DNA from: Arsenicicoccus cauae
GTDB taxonomy: Bacteria > Actinomycetota > Actinomycetes > Actinomycetales > Dermatophilaceae
Length of the DNA stretch: 64,000 nucleotides
Assembly: GCF_009707125.1 (NCBI RefSeq)
Contig: NZ_WLVL01000040.1
Coordinates: 1 to 64,000 of the forward strand
Reading direction: 5' to 3'
Made by a program: the position numbers and the translations under genes. Position 1 is the stretch's first letter. Every line of letters begins with the position of its first letter. Positions 1-8,134 of the stretch are shown here, one piece after another. A model generated the notes under the pieces. That model searched no databases. It was not told the origin of the DNA and worked only from the letters and a program-made list of their open reading frames with translations.

Positions 1-12
1 CCCGCACTCCTG

Positions 13-264
13 GTGCGACTACCTCGCACCCGCAGCGTACGAGAACGCCTACTACGCTGCCCGCAACCCTTCGACGGCAACCGCCGCCGAAGCACACACG
101 ACTCTCCACTGAACCCGGGGCGGTTCAGGCCGTCGACCCGCGAGGCGCAGCTGGAGGCCCAGGTCGAAGACCTCACCTTGGCGCTCGGCGAGGCCGCGGT
201 CGAACTCCGGGTCTGGAAGAAGAGCGCGGAGGGCCGGTTGGGCCCTTCGAAGACCTCGAGGTAA
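13..264 (+). CDS. IS3-type orfA, 3' portion (upstream part unclear)
   Basis: The last ~40 residues form a heptad-like segment (LEAQVEDLTLALGEAAVELR) typical of the leucine-zipper end of IS3 orfA proteins, ending at TAA 262-264. The helix-turn-helix normally found earlier in orfA is not recognisable in this frame, so the upstream part may be truncated or itself shifted. Transposase orfB continues in the -1 frame relative to this one, as is usual for IS3 elements that fuse orfA and orfB by programmed frameshifting. The start at 13 is arbitrary because the window begins here. Confidence 0.4.
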   Translation: MRLPRTRSVRERLLRCPQPFDGNRRRSTHDSPLNPGRFRPSTREAQLEAQVEDLTLALGEAAVELRVWKKSAEGRLGPSKTSR

Positions 265-281
265 TCCGGATCGACGAGGGA

Positions 282-1207
282 ATGTCGACCTCGAGGTTCT
301 GCGACCTGCTCGACATTCCCGAACGAACCTGGCGACGCTGGCAAGCCAAAGCCCGGGCAGGCGAACCAGTCAAAGGTCCCTGGCGGCCCCATCACGCGAC
401 CAGCACCGGGAAGCTGTGGTGACGATGGCCGGCAAGCATCCCGCCTGGGGCCATCGCAAGATCTGGGCCATGGTCCGTCACGACGGGCACGGGCTTTCGC
501 CGTCGACGGTGTTGCGGATCATGGCCCACGAAGGCCTCCTGCTCCATGCTGACTACCAGAAACAGCGCCGGGAGTTGGCCAAGCAACGCAAGGCCGCCTT
601 CGCCGCGGCACCCACGGGTCCGAACCAGGTCTGGCAGTTCGACTTCAGTGAGTACGAGACCACTGGGGGCGGGACCTGGCGGGTCGCCGGCGTCGCGGAC
701 TACTACTCGAAGTACGAGTTCGGCTGGCACTGGTCACCCACCGCGAACCAGCACGACGCCATCGCCGGTGTCGAACTTGCCCTCGCGGAGGCCGAGGCCA
801 TGCTCGACGGCACCAAGCTCATCGATCACCTGACCGACCCCACCACGGGTGAGATCGTCCCGATCACGTTGGTCACCGACAACGGCGGACCGTTCCGCTC
901 GTTCCGCTTCGAGCACTTCATCACGGCCCATCCCGAGCTGCGCCATGTCCGCACTCGCGTCAGGACGCCGGGTCAGAACGGGGTCCGTGAGCGGGCCTTC
1001 CAGAGCTTGAAGTATGAGCGGCTCTACCGCGAACAGATCGACGATGCTCTCGACCTGGTCCGAGAGGCTGATGCCTACCGGGCCCAGTTCAACACCATCC
1101 GACCCCACGAGGCGCTGTCCTGGAATCGGCCCTCACAGGTCCACCGCGGTCTGGCCGACCCCGGCATCCCCCACTTTTCCAAGCCCGAAATCCTGCCAAC
1201 TACTTGA
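282..1207 (+). pseudogene. IS3-like transposase orfB, frameshifted
   Basis: This is the catalytic integrase subunit of the IS. The N-terminal part reads from ATG 282 (MSTSRFCDLLDIPERTWRRW) in one frame up to about 384-391. The continuation (SRDQHREAVVTMAGKHPAWG) lies in another frame and is open to TGA 1205-1207, which fits a one-base deletion in the run GGCGGCCCCA. The core has the DDE triad: Asp in WQFDFSEYE, Asp in LVTDNGGPF and Glu in NGVRERAFQSLKYE. A C-terminal YR.QFN..RPH.AL segment typical of the family follows. Either the copy is dead or the deletion is a sequencing slip. Call of IS3-like rather than IS481-like rests on the orfA-like upstream reading frame. Confidence 0.75.
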
Positions 1208-1347
1208 CGCGGGACACAATGACCCAAGGACGGCGCCGACGGCCCCGGATGCGTCAATAGGTCATCAAAGCCTGCGACACTCGCGCCGTTTATTCCTGCG
1301 ACCCACAGTTCCCTGTTGATGCACACAATGCGCTTAGGGTCGGGGGC

Positions 1348-2076
1348 ATGGGCGCACAGGGGCAGACCGTCGGCTACATCCGAGTGTCGAGCGCGGGCCA
1401 GAATCCCGCCCGCCAGAAGCAGACGATCGGTGCCGTCGACACGACCTTCGAGGACGTCGCCAGCGGGAAGCGAGGCACGGAGCGGGACGGCCTGGCGCAG
1501 CTGCTCGCCTTCGTGCGGCGAGGTGACACCGTTCGTGTCGCCCACATCGACCGACTGGCCCGCTCCCTCGTAGACCTGGAGCGGCTGGTGGGTGTCCTGG
1601 TGGAGAAGGGCGTGACGGTCGAGTTCGTCTCGAATCACCTGACGTTCGCACCGGGGGGTGACGACAAGTACGCGAGGTTTCAGCGGCAGGTTCTGGCGGC
1701 GGCCGCCGATCTGGAGCGGGCCATGATCGCCGAGCGGCAGGCGGAGGGCATCGCGCTGGCCAAGGAGCGCGGTGTCTACAAGGGCCGGCGCCGGAAGTTC
1801 ACCGAGGCCGAGGCCGAGCAGGTGCGCAAACGGTATCTGGCGGGGGAGTCCGTGGCGGCGTTGGCGAAGGAGTTGGGGTGTTCGCGGCGGGTGATCTACG
1901 ACGCGGCCAATCGGTCGGGCGGCTACGCCCGACCGGTGGCGGAGCCGCCGAAGATGAGGGGCGCCGAGACCGTGGCGCTGTTCGAGGACGACGAGGTCGC
2001 AGAGCCTTCCGCGGCGCAGCGACGGCGGGCGCTTCGCCGCGCCGCGGCGGCCGCGGAGCGGAGCGCCGGATCGTGA
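1348..2076 (+). CDS. Serine recombinase (resolvase/invertase family)
   Basis: This 242-aa protein catalyses site-specific DNA strand exchange through a serine-DNA intermediate. The resolvase domain starts at once with GYIRVSSAGQNPARQ, where the first Ser of the RVSS motif is the expected nucleophile. The GDTVRVAHIDRLARS and ERAMIAERQAEG segments (about residues 55-135) are also typical. A C-terminal helix-turn-helix DNA-binding region follows (about 150-190, EAEQVRKRYLAGESVAALAKELG). A basic, alanine-rich tail ends the protein. The stop overlaps the next gene's GTG start (GTGA at 2073-2076), so the nuclease-like gene is translationally coupled. Neighbouring IS material suggests a mobile island. 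Whether it resolves a transposon or inverts DNA cannot be told from sequence; no res or inversion sites are obvious. Confidence 0.9.
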   Translation: MGAQGQTVGYIRVSSAGQNPARQKQTIGAVDTTFEDVASGKRGTERDGLAQLLAFVRRGDTVRVAHIDRLARSLVDLERLVGVLVEKGVTVEFVSNHLTFAPGGDDKYARFQRQVLAAAADLERAMIAERQAEGIALAKERGVYKGRRRKFTEAEAEQVRKRYLAGESVAALAKELGCSRRVIYDAANRSGGYARPVAEPPKMRGAETVALFEDDEVAEPSAAQRRRALRRAAAAAERSAGS

Positions 2077-2622
2077 AGGTGACCGCGTCGCTGACTCCGC
2101 TCGTGGTGCTCGTCCTGGCAGGGTGCGCGCACCCGGTTGTGGACACGAGCAAGGGGGAGGGGGAGGGCGGCGGCGTCGTGACGGGGGTAGTGGTGTCCGT
2201 GGCGGACGGGGACACGGTGACGGTCGAGGCCGACGGGCGAAGGGAGCGGGTGCGGCTGCTCGGCATCGACGCGCCGGAGCTCGGGCACGAGCCCCGGCGC
2301 CAGCAAGAGCGCGGTCCCGGCCGAGTGCGGCGCCCAGAGCGCGCGAGCGGCCCTGGCGGAGACAGTCATGGGCCAGGTGGTGCGGGTCTCGTCCGATGAC
2401 CCGCATGTGGCTAGTAGGGATCGTTTCGGGCGGCTGCTGGGGTACGTCGAGACGGCCACGGGTGACGTAGGAGAGCGTCAGGTGCGATCCGGATGGGCGG
2501 AGGCGTGGGCGCCTCGGACGGCGGATCGGCCCGGGCGAATGGCGCGCTACGAGGATGCGCAACGCCAGGCGCGGGCGGAGCCCGCCGGCGCCTGGCGGAC
2601 CTGCACGAAGGTGGGCCGTTAG
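2073..2622 (+). pseudogene. Thermonuclease-like (SNase) lipoprotein, frameshifted
   Basis: Reading from GTG 2073, the product starts with a short lipoprotein signal (LTPLVVLVLAGCAHP; lipobox LAGC). It then enters a staphylococcal-nuclease domain (VVSVADGDTVTVEADG, RVRLLGIDAPE). Around 2290-2298 the frame breaks. The expected middle (SAVPAECGAQSARAALAETV) and end (DRFGRLLGYVET, GWAEAW, RYEDAQRQAR, ending TAG 2620-2622) continue in the +1 frame, consistent with one inserted base in GAGCCCCGGCGCC. With the shift corrected it would be a complete secreted, lipid-anchored SNase-like nuclease. It overlaps the recombinase stop, so both may have travelled together. It could be an intact gene with a sequencing error. 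Confidence 0.75.
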
Positions 2623-2714
2623 CGGCTGGACCTGCGCGCTGTGGGGGTCGTCCACGGGGCCGTGCCCGGGTCGAGCGAAGCGAGTGCCGGGGTGCGGGGC
2701 GGTGGGCGAGTTTG

Positions 2715-2801
2715 GTGAGCTGGGATCTCAGCTTGGGTCGTTCGGGGGCATCTTGGGGCGCGTGGACGGCGCGCAGTGAGCTGGGAGCTCAGCTCGGGTC
2801 G
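2715..2801 (+). repeat. Two direct copies of an inverted-repeat motif before hflX
   Basis: A 26-27 bp motif occurs twice, at about 2715-2740 and 2776-2801, offset by 61 bp. The copies differ by two bases. Each contains an inverted repeat around AGCTG-N6-CAGCT. The surrounding 2623-2918 interval has no convincing gene. The motif could be a regulator-binding pair for hflX or part of the mobile patch boundary; nothing in the sequence decides between these. Confidence 0.6.
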
Positions 2802-2918
2802 GCGGCGGCGCGTGGCCCCGGCCCCGGATCACGTCGGGCGCGGCATACGGCAGGGCTGTCCAGCGTTGGACTAAACGGCTCGCCGCCCAGGTGGGGCCCG
2901 TGCGACCCTTGAGGGGAT

Positions 2919-4409
2919 ATGACTTCTACTCCACACTTCGACCTCTTCCGCTCCCGCGCCGAGGCGCTGGCCGAGGAGGGCGCCACCGTCGACCAGGCCC
3001 CGTTCGACGACGAGGGCGACCACGGCTACGACGGCGAGCAGCTCGACCGCGAGGAGCGGTCCGCCCTGCGGCGCGTCGGCGGCCTGTCGACCGAGCTCGA
3101 GGACGTCACCGAGGTCGAGTACCGCCAGCTCCGCCTGGAGCGGGTGGTCCTGGCCGGCGTCTGGACCGAGGGCACCGCGACCGACGCCGAGAACTCCATC
3201 CGCGAGCTGGCGGCCCTCGCCGAGACTGCCGGGTCCACCGTCCTGGACGGCGTGATCCAGCGGCGCCAGCGTCCCGATGCCGGCACCTTCCTCGGCAGCG
3301 GCAAGGCCGCCGAGCTGCACGACATCGTGGTCGCGGAGGGCGCCGACACCGTCATCTGCGACGGTGAGCTCACCCCTGGGCAGCGCCGGGCCCTCGAGGA
3401 CGTCGTCAAGGTCAAGGTCATCGACCGGACCGCGCTGATCCTCGACATCTTTGCCCAGCACGCCAAGTCCCGGGAGGGCAAGGCGCAGGTCGAGCTGGCG
3501 CAGCTGCAGTACCTCCTGCCGCGCCTGCGCGGCTGGGGTGAGTCGATGTCCCGCCAGGCCGGTGGCCAGGCCGCCGGCGGTGTCGGCATCGGCTCCCGTG
3601 GCCCCGGCGAGACCAAGATCGAGCTCGACCGCCGGCGGATCAACACCAAGATCGCCCAGCTCAAGCGCGACATCAAGCGCATGAAGACCGGCCGCGACGC
3701 CAAGCGGGCGAGCCGCAAGGCCAACGAGATTCCCAGCGTGGCGATCGCCGGCTACACCAACGCGGGCAAGTCCTCGCTGCTCAACCGCCTCACCGGCGCG
3801 GGGGTGCTCGTGCAGAACCAGCTCTTCGCCACGCTGGACCCGACGGTGCGCCGCGCCGAGACCCCGGACGGGCGGCCCTACACCCTGGCCGACACCGTGG
3901 GCTTCGTGCGCGCGCTGCCGCACCAGCTGGTCGAGGCCTTCCGATCGACCCTGGAGGAGGTCGGTGACTCGGACCTGCTGCTGCACGTGGTCGACGGGTC
4001 GCACCCCGACCCCGAGGGGCAGATCAGCGCCGTGCGCGCGGTCATGGCCGAGGTGGGTGGTGACCGCCTCAAGGAGGTCATCGTCATCAACAAGGCCGAC
4101 CTCGCCGACCCCGAGGTGCTGATGCGCCTGCGGGCCAACGAGAAGCACTCGATCGTCGTGTCCGCCCGCACCGGCGAGGGCATCGACGAGCTGCGGCGGC
4201 TCGTCGCCGAGGAGCTCCCGCAGCCCGAGATCCCCGTCGACGTGCTCCTGCCCTACGACCGGGGCGACCTGGTCAGCCGGCTGCACGCGGACGGTGACGT
4301 CGTGAGCGAGGAGCACACCCCGGAGGGGACCCTGGTCCACGCCCTGGTGCACCCGCGCCTCGCGGGGGAGCTCACGCCGTATGCCGTGGAGCCCGCCGCC
4401 TCGCGCTGA
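2919..4409 (+). CDS. hflX: GTPase HflX (ribosome-associated)
   Basis: HflX is a GTPase that binds the large ribosomal subunit and in several bacteria splits or rescues stalled ribosomes. The 496-aa product has the N-terminal HflX domain with the conserved glycine-rich segment (GIGSRGPGETKIELDRR near residue 225) and a coiled helix rich in Arg/Lys. The G domain follows: G1 GYTNAGKSS (about 278), G3 DTVGF, G4 NKAD and G5 SARTGEG. Start ATG 2919 is preceded by GAGGGG at about 2911. A C-terminal extension (YDRGDLVSRLHADGDV) matches the family. The gene stands alone, with mobile material upstream and a convergent hypothetical gene downstream. Confidence 0.97.
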   Translation: MTSTPHFDLFRSRAEALAEEGATVDQAPFDDEGDHGYDGEQLDREERSALRRVGGLSTELEDVTEVEYRQLRLERVVLAGVWTEGTATDAENSIRELAALAETAGSTVLDGVIQRRQRPDAGTFLGSGKAAELHDIVVAEGADTVICDGELTPGQRRALEDVVKVKVIDRTALILDIFAQHAKSREGKAQVELAQLQYLLPRLRGWGESMSRQAGGQAAGGVGIGSRGPGETKIELDRRRINTKIAQLKRDIKRMKTGRDAKRASRKANEIPSVAIAGYTNAGKSSLLNRLTGAGVLVQNQLFATLDPTVRRAETPDGRPYTLADTVGFVRALPHQLVEAFRSTLEEVGDSDLLLHVVDGSHPDPEGQISAVRAVMAEVGGDRLKEVIVINKADLADPEVLMRLRANEKHSIVVSARTGEGIDELRRLVAEELPQPEIPVDVLLPYDRGDLVSRLHADGDVVSEEHTPEGTLVHALVHPRLAGELTPYAVEPAASR

Positions 4410-4412
4410 AGC

Positions 4413-4456
4413 CGGACCGCCCGGGCCGCCCCTCCAGCCGGTGGGGGAGCGGTCCG
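4413..4456. terminator. Possible bidirectional terminator hairpin
   Basis: CGGACCGC at 4413-4420 and GCGGTCCG at 4449-4456 form an 8-bp perfect inverted repeat just after hflX and before the convergent gene at 4511. The 28-nt loop is long and there is no T-run, so the call is weak. Confidence 0.4.
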
Positions 4457-4510
4457 TCGCGTCGGCCCTCGGAGACCCTGGTGACCGCCGGCAGGCCGTC
4501 GGAGCGACTG

Positions 4511-5005
4511 TCAGGTGAGGCCCTGGCGGGCGTCGTCCAGGCAGGTCGCCCGCTTGCCGCGAGGGACGCCGACGCTGCGCAGGCAGGTGCAGCGGCGGCC
4601 CTCGCGCGTCGCCTCGCCGGCCAGGCGCGCCCACACGAACCGCTCCATCCGCAGGTAGTCCCCGAAGTCGAGCTCCCCGCCGTCGACGAGGGGCGCGAGC
4701 TCGGCGCTGACCGTGATCCGGCAGTCCCGCAAGGGGATTCGCTCGGCGAGGGCCGCCAGACGCTCCTCGGTCCAGTCGGTGCCCTCCCAGTCGACGTCGT
4801 CCGCGGTCTCGGGCACGTCGACCCGGCACTCCAGGGCCCGGCGCGGCTCCCGCGTCGTGAACGCGAGGCTCTGGGCGCGGCATCCCTCGCCGCCGACGTA
4901 GGCGTGCAGGTGGCCGCCGAGCGAGGCGACCATCTCCAGGGCGTCACGGGTGACGTCGAACCGTGCAGTGCCGCCGGGGTGGTCGACGGTGGCGGCATAC
5001 GGCAT
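4511..5005 (-). CDS. Hypothetical protein, 164 aa
   Basis: Family not recognised. The start at 5005 (MPYAATVDHPGG) is chosen because GAGGA lies at the right distance upstream on the minus strand. The product is acidic, with no signal peptide or membrane segment. It has a pair of close cysteines near the C-terminus (RRCTCLRSVG) and another Cys eleven residues on, which could bind metal, plus several Trp/Glu-rich stretches (DDVDWEGTDWTEERL). It is convergent to hflX and divergent from the acetyltransferase at 5079, sharing a 73-bp intergenic region. Codon third positions are GC-rich as expected for a real gene. Confidence 0.7.
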   Translation of the reverse strand: MPYAATVDHPGGTARFDVTRDALEMVASLGGHLHAYVGGEGCRAQSLAFTTREPRRALECRVDVPETADDVDWEGTDWTEERLAALAERIPLRDCRITVSAELAPLVDGGELDFGDYLRMERFVWARLAGEATREGRRCTCLRSVGVPRGKRATCLDDARQGLT

Positions 5006-5078
5006 GGGTGAGCGTCCTCGGGGGTGGGGGAGTGGGGTCCGGTGGGGTCTGTCGGAGGCTACGGCTAACGTCGACGCC

Positions 5079-6203
5079 ATGGCCACCGCCCCGCCCGACC
5101 GTGCCCCGCGCGCCCTCCACCCGGGTGCGCCCCGGACCGTCGAGACGGCCAGGTTGCGCCTGCGACCGCCGACGACGGCGGACGCGGCGTTCCACCACGC
5201 CCTGCACTCCGACGAGCGGCTCTATCAGCACGCGCCATGGGCCGTCACGACCGACCGGACCGCCAACCTGGTCGGTCTGCAGACGTGGGTCGAGGGTTGG
5301 GAGACAGACGGGTTCGGCTACTGGGTCGCCGAGGACCGCGGATCCGGGCGCCCCGTGGGAGTGGTGGGGGTGCGGCCGCTCGCGCACGGCGAGGACGGTG
5401 TCGTCAACCTCTACTACCGCTTCGCCCACGAGAGCCACGGGCAGGGCCTGGGACGCGAGGCGGCCCGGGCCGCCACCGCGTGGGCCGCGGAGTGGCTGCC
5501 CGGGTGGCGGGCGCGGGCGGTGGCCCGCGACGACAACCCGGCCTCCGGGCGCACCGCCGCCTCGGCCGGGCTGGTGCCGGGCGAGCCGCACGTCATCCCG
5601 GGGGACCCGGTCGAGGCAGGGCCGTCGCGGGCGTGGTGGTTACCGCGGGTCCGCGTCGTGGGCGCCTCCGAGCGATCCGCGGACCCGTCGCTGCGGGACC
5701 AGATGCTCGACCTGTGGTGCGCCGTGAACGCCGCCGGGGGAGCGGTGGGATTCACCCGGGACACGCCGCGCGAGGCCGTCGCGGTGACCCTCGACGACGC
5801 CCTCGCCGCCACCGACGACGAGCTGCGGACGCTGGCGGTGCTGCGGGACCACACCGGGCTCCTGCTCGGGTTCGGCTGGTGGATCCGCAGCGCGGACGGG
5901 CTCTTCCGACACACGGCGACGCTGAAGCGCCTCATGGTCGACCCGGCCGTGCAGGGGCGCAACCTGGGAGCCGTGGCGCTCGCCGGGATGCACGCCGTCG
6001 CCCGGACGCTCCCCGGGCTCGAGGTGTGCGACCTGACCTATCGCAGCGGGCTGGGGCTCGGCCGGTTCTACGCGCGGATGGGGTGGACCGAGGTGGGGCG
6101 GGTGCCGCGCTCCCTGTGGCTGAGCGCGGACGACCGGCGTGACAGCGTCTGGATGGTCCGGTCGGTGACCGGGGCATCCGTGGTGGCGGAGGGATCCTTA
6201 TGA
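5079..6203 (+). CDS. Two-domain GNAT acetyltransferase
   Basis: The 374-aa product carries two GNAT-type acetyl-CoA-dependent acyltransferase folds. The first (about residues 20-190) resembles the RimJ/RimL group: VETARLRLRPPTTADAAF, then HESHGQGLGREAARAAT as the acetyl-CoA loop. The second (about 195-370) has LKRLMVDPAVQGRNLGAVAL as the loop and LGRFYARMGWTEVGRVPR at the end. Start ATG 5079 is preferred over in-frame upstream codons because the homologous domain begins soon after it. The next gene, also a double GNAT, starts inside its stop codon (TTATGA), so the two are translationally coupled. Substrates are unknown; antibiotic or small-molecule acylation is possible but not shown. Confidence 0.85.
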   Translation: MATAPPDRAPRALHPGAPRTVETARLRLRPPTTADAAFHHALHSDERLYQHAPWAVTTDRTANLVGLQTWVEGWETDGFGYWVAEDRGSGRPVGVVGVRPLAHGEDGVVNLYYRFAHESHGQGLGREAARAATAWAAEWLPGWRARAVARDDNPASGRTAASAGLVPGEPHVIPGDPVEAGPSRAWWLPRVRVVGASERSADPSLRDQMLDLWCAVNAAGGAVGFTRDTPREAVAVTLDDALAATDDELRTLAVLRDHTGLLLGFGWWIRSADGLFRHTATLKRLMVDPAVQGRNLGAVALAGMHAVARTLPGLEVCDLTYRSGLGLGRFYARMGWTEVGRVPRSLWLSADDRRDSVWMVRSVTGASVVAEGSL

Positions 6204-7309
6204 GCCGTATGACGATTCGCGTGGCCCGCGACGACGACCTGCCGCTGCTGCCGGCGATCGACGCCTCCGGGGGACCGCTCTTCCGTGGCGCCGGCATGGA
6301 CCTGGTGGCGGACATGCCCCCGGACCCGCCCGAGGCGTTCGAGCCCGCCCTGGCGGCGGGCACGCTGTGGGTGACGGCGGACGAGGACGACCGGCCGGTC
6401 GGCTTCGTGCGGGTCGGGCTCGTCGACGGCCACCCGCACGTCGACCAGCTCAGCGTCCACCCGGACCAGGCGGGGCAGCGCCTGGGGGCGCGGCTCCTCG
6501 AGGCCGCGGAGACGTGGGCGCGGTCCGCGGGGCACGCGGAGATGAGCCTGACGACCTACCGCGACGTGCCGTGGAACGGTCCCTACTACGAGCGGCTGGG
6601 GTGGCGGGTCCTGCCGGTGGCGTCGCTCGGCCCGGGACTGGCGGCGGCGCGGCAGCACGAGCGCGACCGGGGGCTGGACCGGTGGCCGCGCCAGGCGATG
6701 GTCAAGGACCTGGCGCCCGGCCCGGGTGGTCGACCGGTCCTGACGACGCCTCGCGTCACGCTGCGGCCCATGACGCTCGAGCACCTCCCGCTCCTGCACC
6801 GTCTCGACGCGGACCCCGAGGTGATGCGCCACCTGCTCGGGCGGGCACGGACGCCGGAGGAGATCGACGCCTTCTGGGCACCCAGGTGCGCGGACCCGAG
6901 CGGCGACGCCCTCGGCCTGGGCTGGTGGGTGGGCTTCGCGGGCGCAGGCGCGGGTGCTGACTTCCTCGGCTGGTGGGACCTGGGGCGCCGCGACTCCGAG
7001 CCGGGGTCACCGGTGCGCCCGGACGCTGCCGAGATCGGGTGGCGGCTCGACCGTCGCTACTGGCGTCGGGGGCTCGCGTCCGAGGGCGCGGCGGCGCTGG
7101 TGCGCCACGGCTTCGAGACCGTCGGGCTGCGACGGATCTGGGCCGAGACGATGGCGGTCAACGCCGCCTCCCGGGGCGTCATGCGCAGGCTCGGGATGCG
7201 GCACGTCTCGACCGAGGTGCGCGCGTGGGACGACCCGCTGCCGGGTGCTGAGGAGGGCGAGGTCACCTACGAGATCACCGCGGAGGAGTGGCGCCGCGGG
7301 CTTCGCTAG
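6200..7309 (+). CDS. Two-domain GNAT acetyltransferase
   Basis: This is a second double-GNAT protein (369 aa), translated from an ATG overlapping the previous stop. Domain one (about 5-165) has QLSVHPDQAGQRLGARLLEA as the acetyl-CoA loop and YYERLGWRVLP near its end. Domain two (about 175-365) is RimJ-like: LTTPRVTLRPMTLEHLPLL, EIGWRLDRRYWRRGLASEGA, NAASRGVMRRLGM. Together with the preceding gene this gives four GNAT domains in 2.2 kb. The order of domain types is mirrored (RimJ-like then other; other then RimJ-like), so the pair is not a simple tandem copy. The strong hairpin at 7380 ends the unit. Confidence 0.88.
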   Translation: MSRMTIRVARDDDLPLLPAIDASGGPLFRGAGMDLVADMPPDPPEAFEPALAAGTLWVTADEDDRPVGFVRVGLVDGHPHVDQLSVHPDQAGQRLGARLLEAAETWARSAGHAEMSLTTYRDVPWNGPYYERLGWRVLPVASLGPGLAAARQHERDRGLDRWPRQAMVKDLAPGPGGRPVLTTPRVTLRPMTLEHLPLLHRLDADPEVMRHLLGRARTPEEIDAFWAPRCADPSGDALGLGWWVGFAGAGAGADFLGWWDLGRRDSEPGSPVRPDAAEIGWRLDRRYWRRGLASEGAAALVRHGFETVGLRRIWAETMAVNAASRGVMRRLGMRHVSTEVRAWDDPLPGAEEGEVTYEITAEEWRRGLR

Positions 7310-7379
7310 ACCGGGCTAGGTGTACTGCCCGGGGACGTTGATCAATCGTGAGAAGGGCGGCTGGTTCCCGCAGGCTGTG

Positions 7380-7418
7380 GGGCCCTGCCCCCGTGTCCAA
7401 GAACCGGGGGCAGGGCCC
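7380..7418. terminator. Strong bidirectional terminator hairpin
   Basis: A perfect 14-bp stem: GGGCCCTGCCCCCG at 7380-7393 pairs with CGGGGGCAGGGCCC at 7405-7418 around an 11-nt loop. It sits between the plus-strand acetyltransferase pair and the minus-strand mycothiol-dependent pair. There is no T-run, as is common in high-GC actinobacteria. The remaining bases of 7310-7513 show no gene. Confidence 0.85.
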
Positions 7419-7513
7419 GATCGGCCAACCATCGTCAACAACCAGACGAGCGACGATCATTCGGTGCCTTGGAGTGAGCGCCGCGTTGGCGTGCAGGCGT
7501 GACGGACCAGTCA

Positions 7514-8134
7514 TCAGAACCTCACAAGCCCCGGCCCGGCCACTACTCCAGACCTTGGAGGCCGCCCGCAGACGAGCATGAGGATCTCGAGGGCTGGTCC
7601 GGTCACGACCGAGCCCTGACCGTGGGTCCAGTCGATGTCGTCGGCGACGAGCATGACTCCGACCAGCTTCTCTCGGGCGCCCCCAATCCTGACGCTTGTG
7701 GCCACTTGGTACTCGATGGCCATCTGGAGGTCCTCTGGCTGATATTCCCGGTGGAGACCGAGGGGGCGGCGAATGTCCTCGCCGTGCACGATTTCCTCGA
7801 CAAGGCGCGTGGCCAGTGGAGCCATGAAGCGAGGTGGGCCAGACGTTCGATCCCTGACCTGCACAAGCAGGCTGATGAGCTCGTCTGGTTGCTTGTCTCG
7901 GTAGCGTTCCACACCGAGTTCGTTCTGCCGGTCGAAGTCGAATCCGGCTCGAACCATGCCTGTGAGGAAGGTGGTCGGGGTGGTGGCGGCCGTGTCGACC
8001 AGATGGGCGACCACATCGCGAATCCGCCACCTTCGACACCCGGACTCGGCATCCCAGTCGTGCGGGCCGAGGTCGCGAAGGTCGCGGATGAGTGCTGCCC
8101 GTTCGCGGTGGACAGAGTTCCAGATCGCGTCCAT
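7514..8134 (-). CDS. Mycothiol-dependent maleylpyruvate isomerase-like (DinB-fold) protein
   Basis: The 206-aa product matches the actinobacterial maleylpyruvate isomerase/DinB-like superfamily (TIGR03083 type), metal-binding four-helix-bundle enzymes that often use mycothiol. Family marks are the N-terminal helix RERAALIRDLRDLGPHDWD, the CRRWRIRDVVAHLVD motif and HGEDIRRPLG. The His in AHLV and the HGED His are the expected metal ligands. It starts with ATG inside the stop codon of the upstream paralogue (TGATG at 8132-8136), so the pair is translationally coupled. Function is probably thiol-dependent detoxification or isomerisation; substrate unknown. Likely controlled by the HxlR regulator encoded divergently. 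Confidence 0.87.
   Translation of the reverse strand: MDAIWNSVHRERAALIRDLRDLGPHDWDAESGCRRWRIRDVVAHLVDTAATTPTTFLTGMVRAGFDFDRQNELGVERYRDKQPDELISLLVQVRDRTSGPPRFMAPLATRLVEEIVHGEDIRRPLGLHREYQPEDLQMAIEYQVATSVRIGGAREKLVGVMLVADDIDWTHGQGSVVTGPALEILMLVCGRPPRSGVVAGPGLVRF

Larger units (their letters stand above)
1..1216 (+). mobile_element. IS3-family-like insertion sequence, left end cut by window edge
   Basis: A transposase with a DDE integrase core fills this stretch. The right end is placed at 1216 because TTGACGCGGGACA at 1204-1216 directly follows the transposase stop. Its complement, TGTCCCGCGTCAA, has the 5'-TG form typical of IS3-family terminal repeats. The left terminus, and hence its inverted repeat, is not recognisable inside the window. 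The element carries a frameshift in orfB (see transposase entry), so it is probably inactive unless that is a sequencing error. It abuts a serine recombinase and a broken nuclease gene, forming a 2.6-kb mobile patch before the core gene hflX. The family is inferred from protein motifs; the exact ends are inference. Confidence 0.7.

Noticed and set aside
2871-4883. Long minus-strand frame opposite hflX
   Set aside because: It is a shadow of hflX with no recognisable domains and with composition set by the antisense codons.
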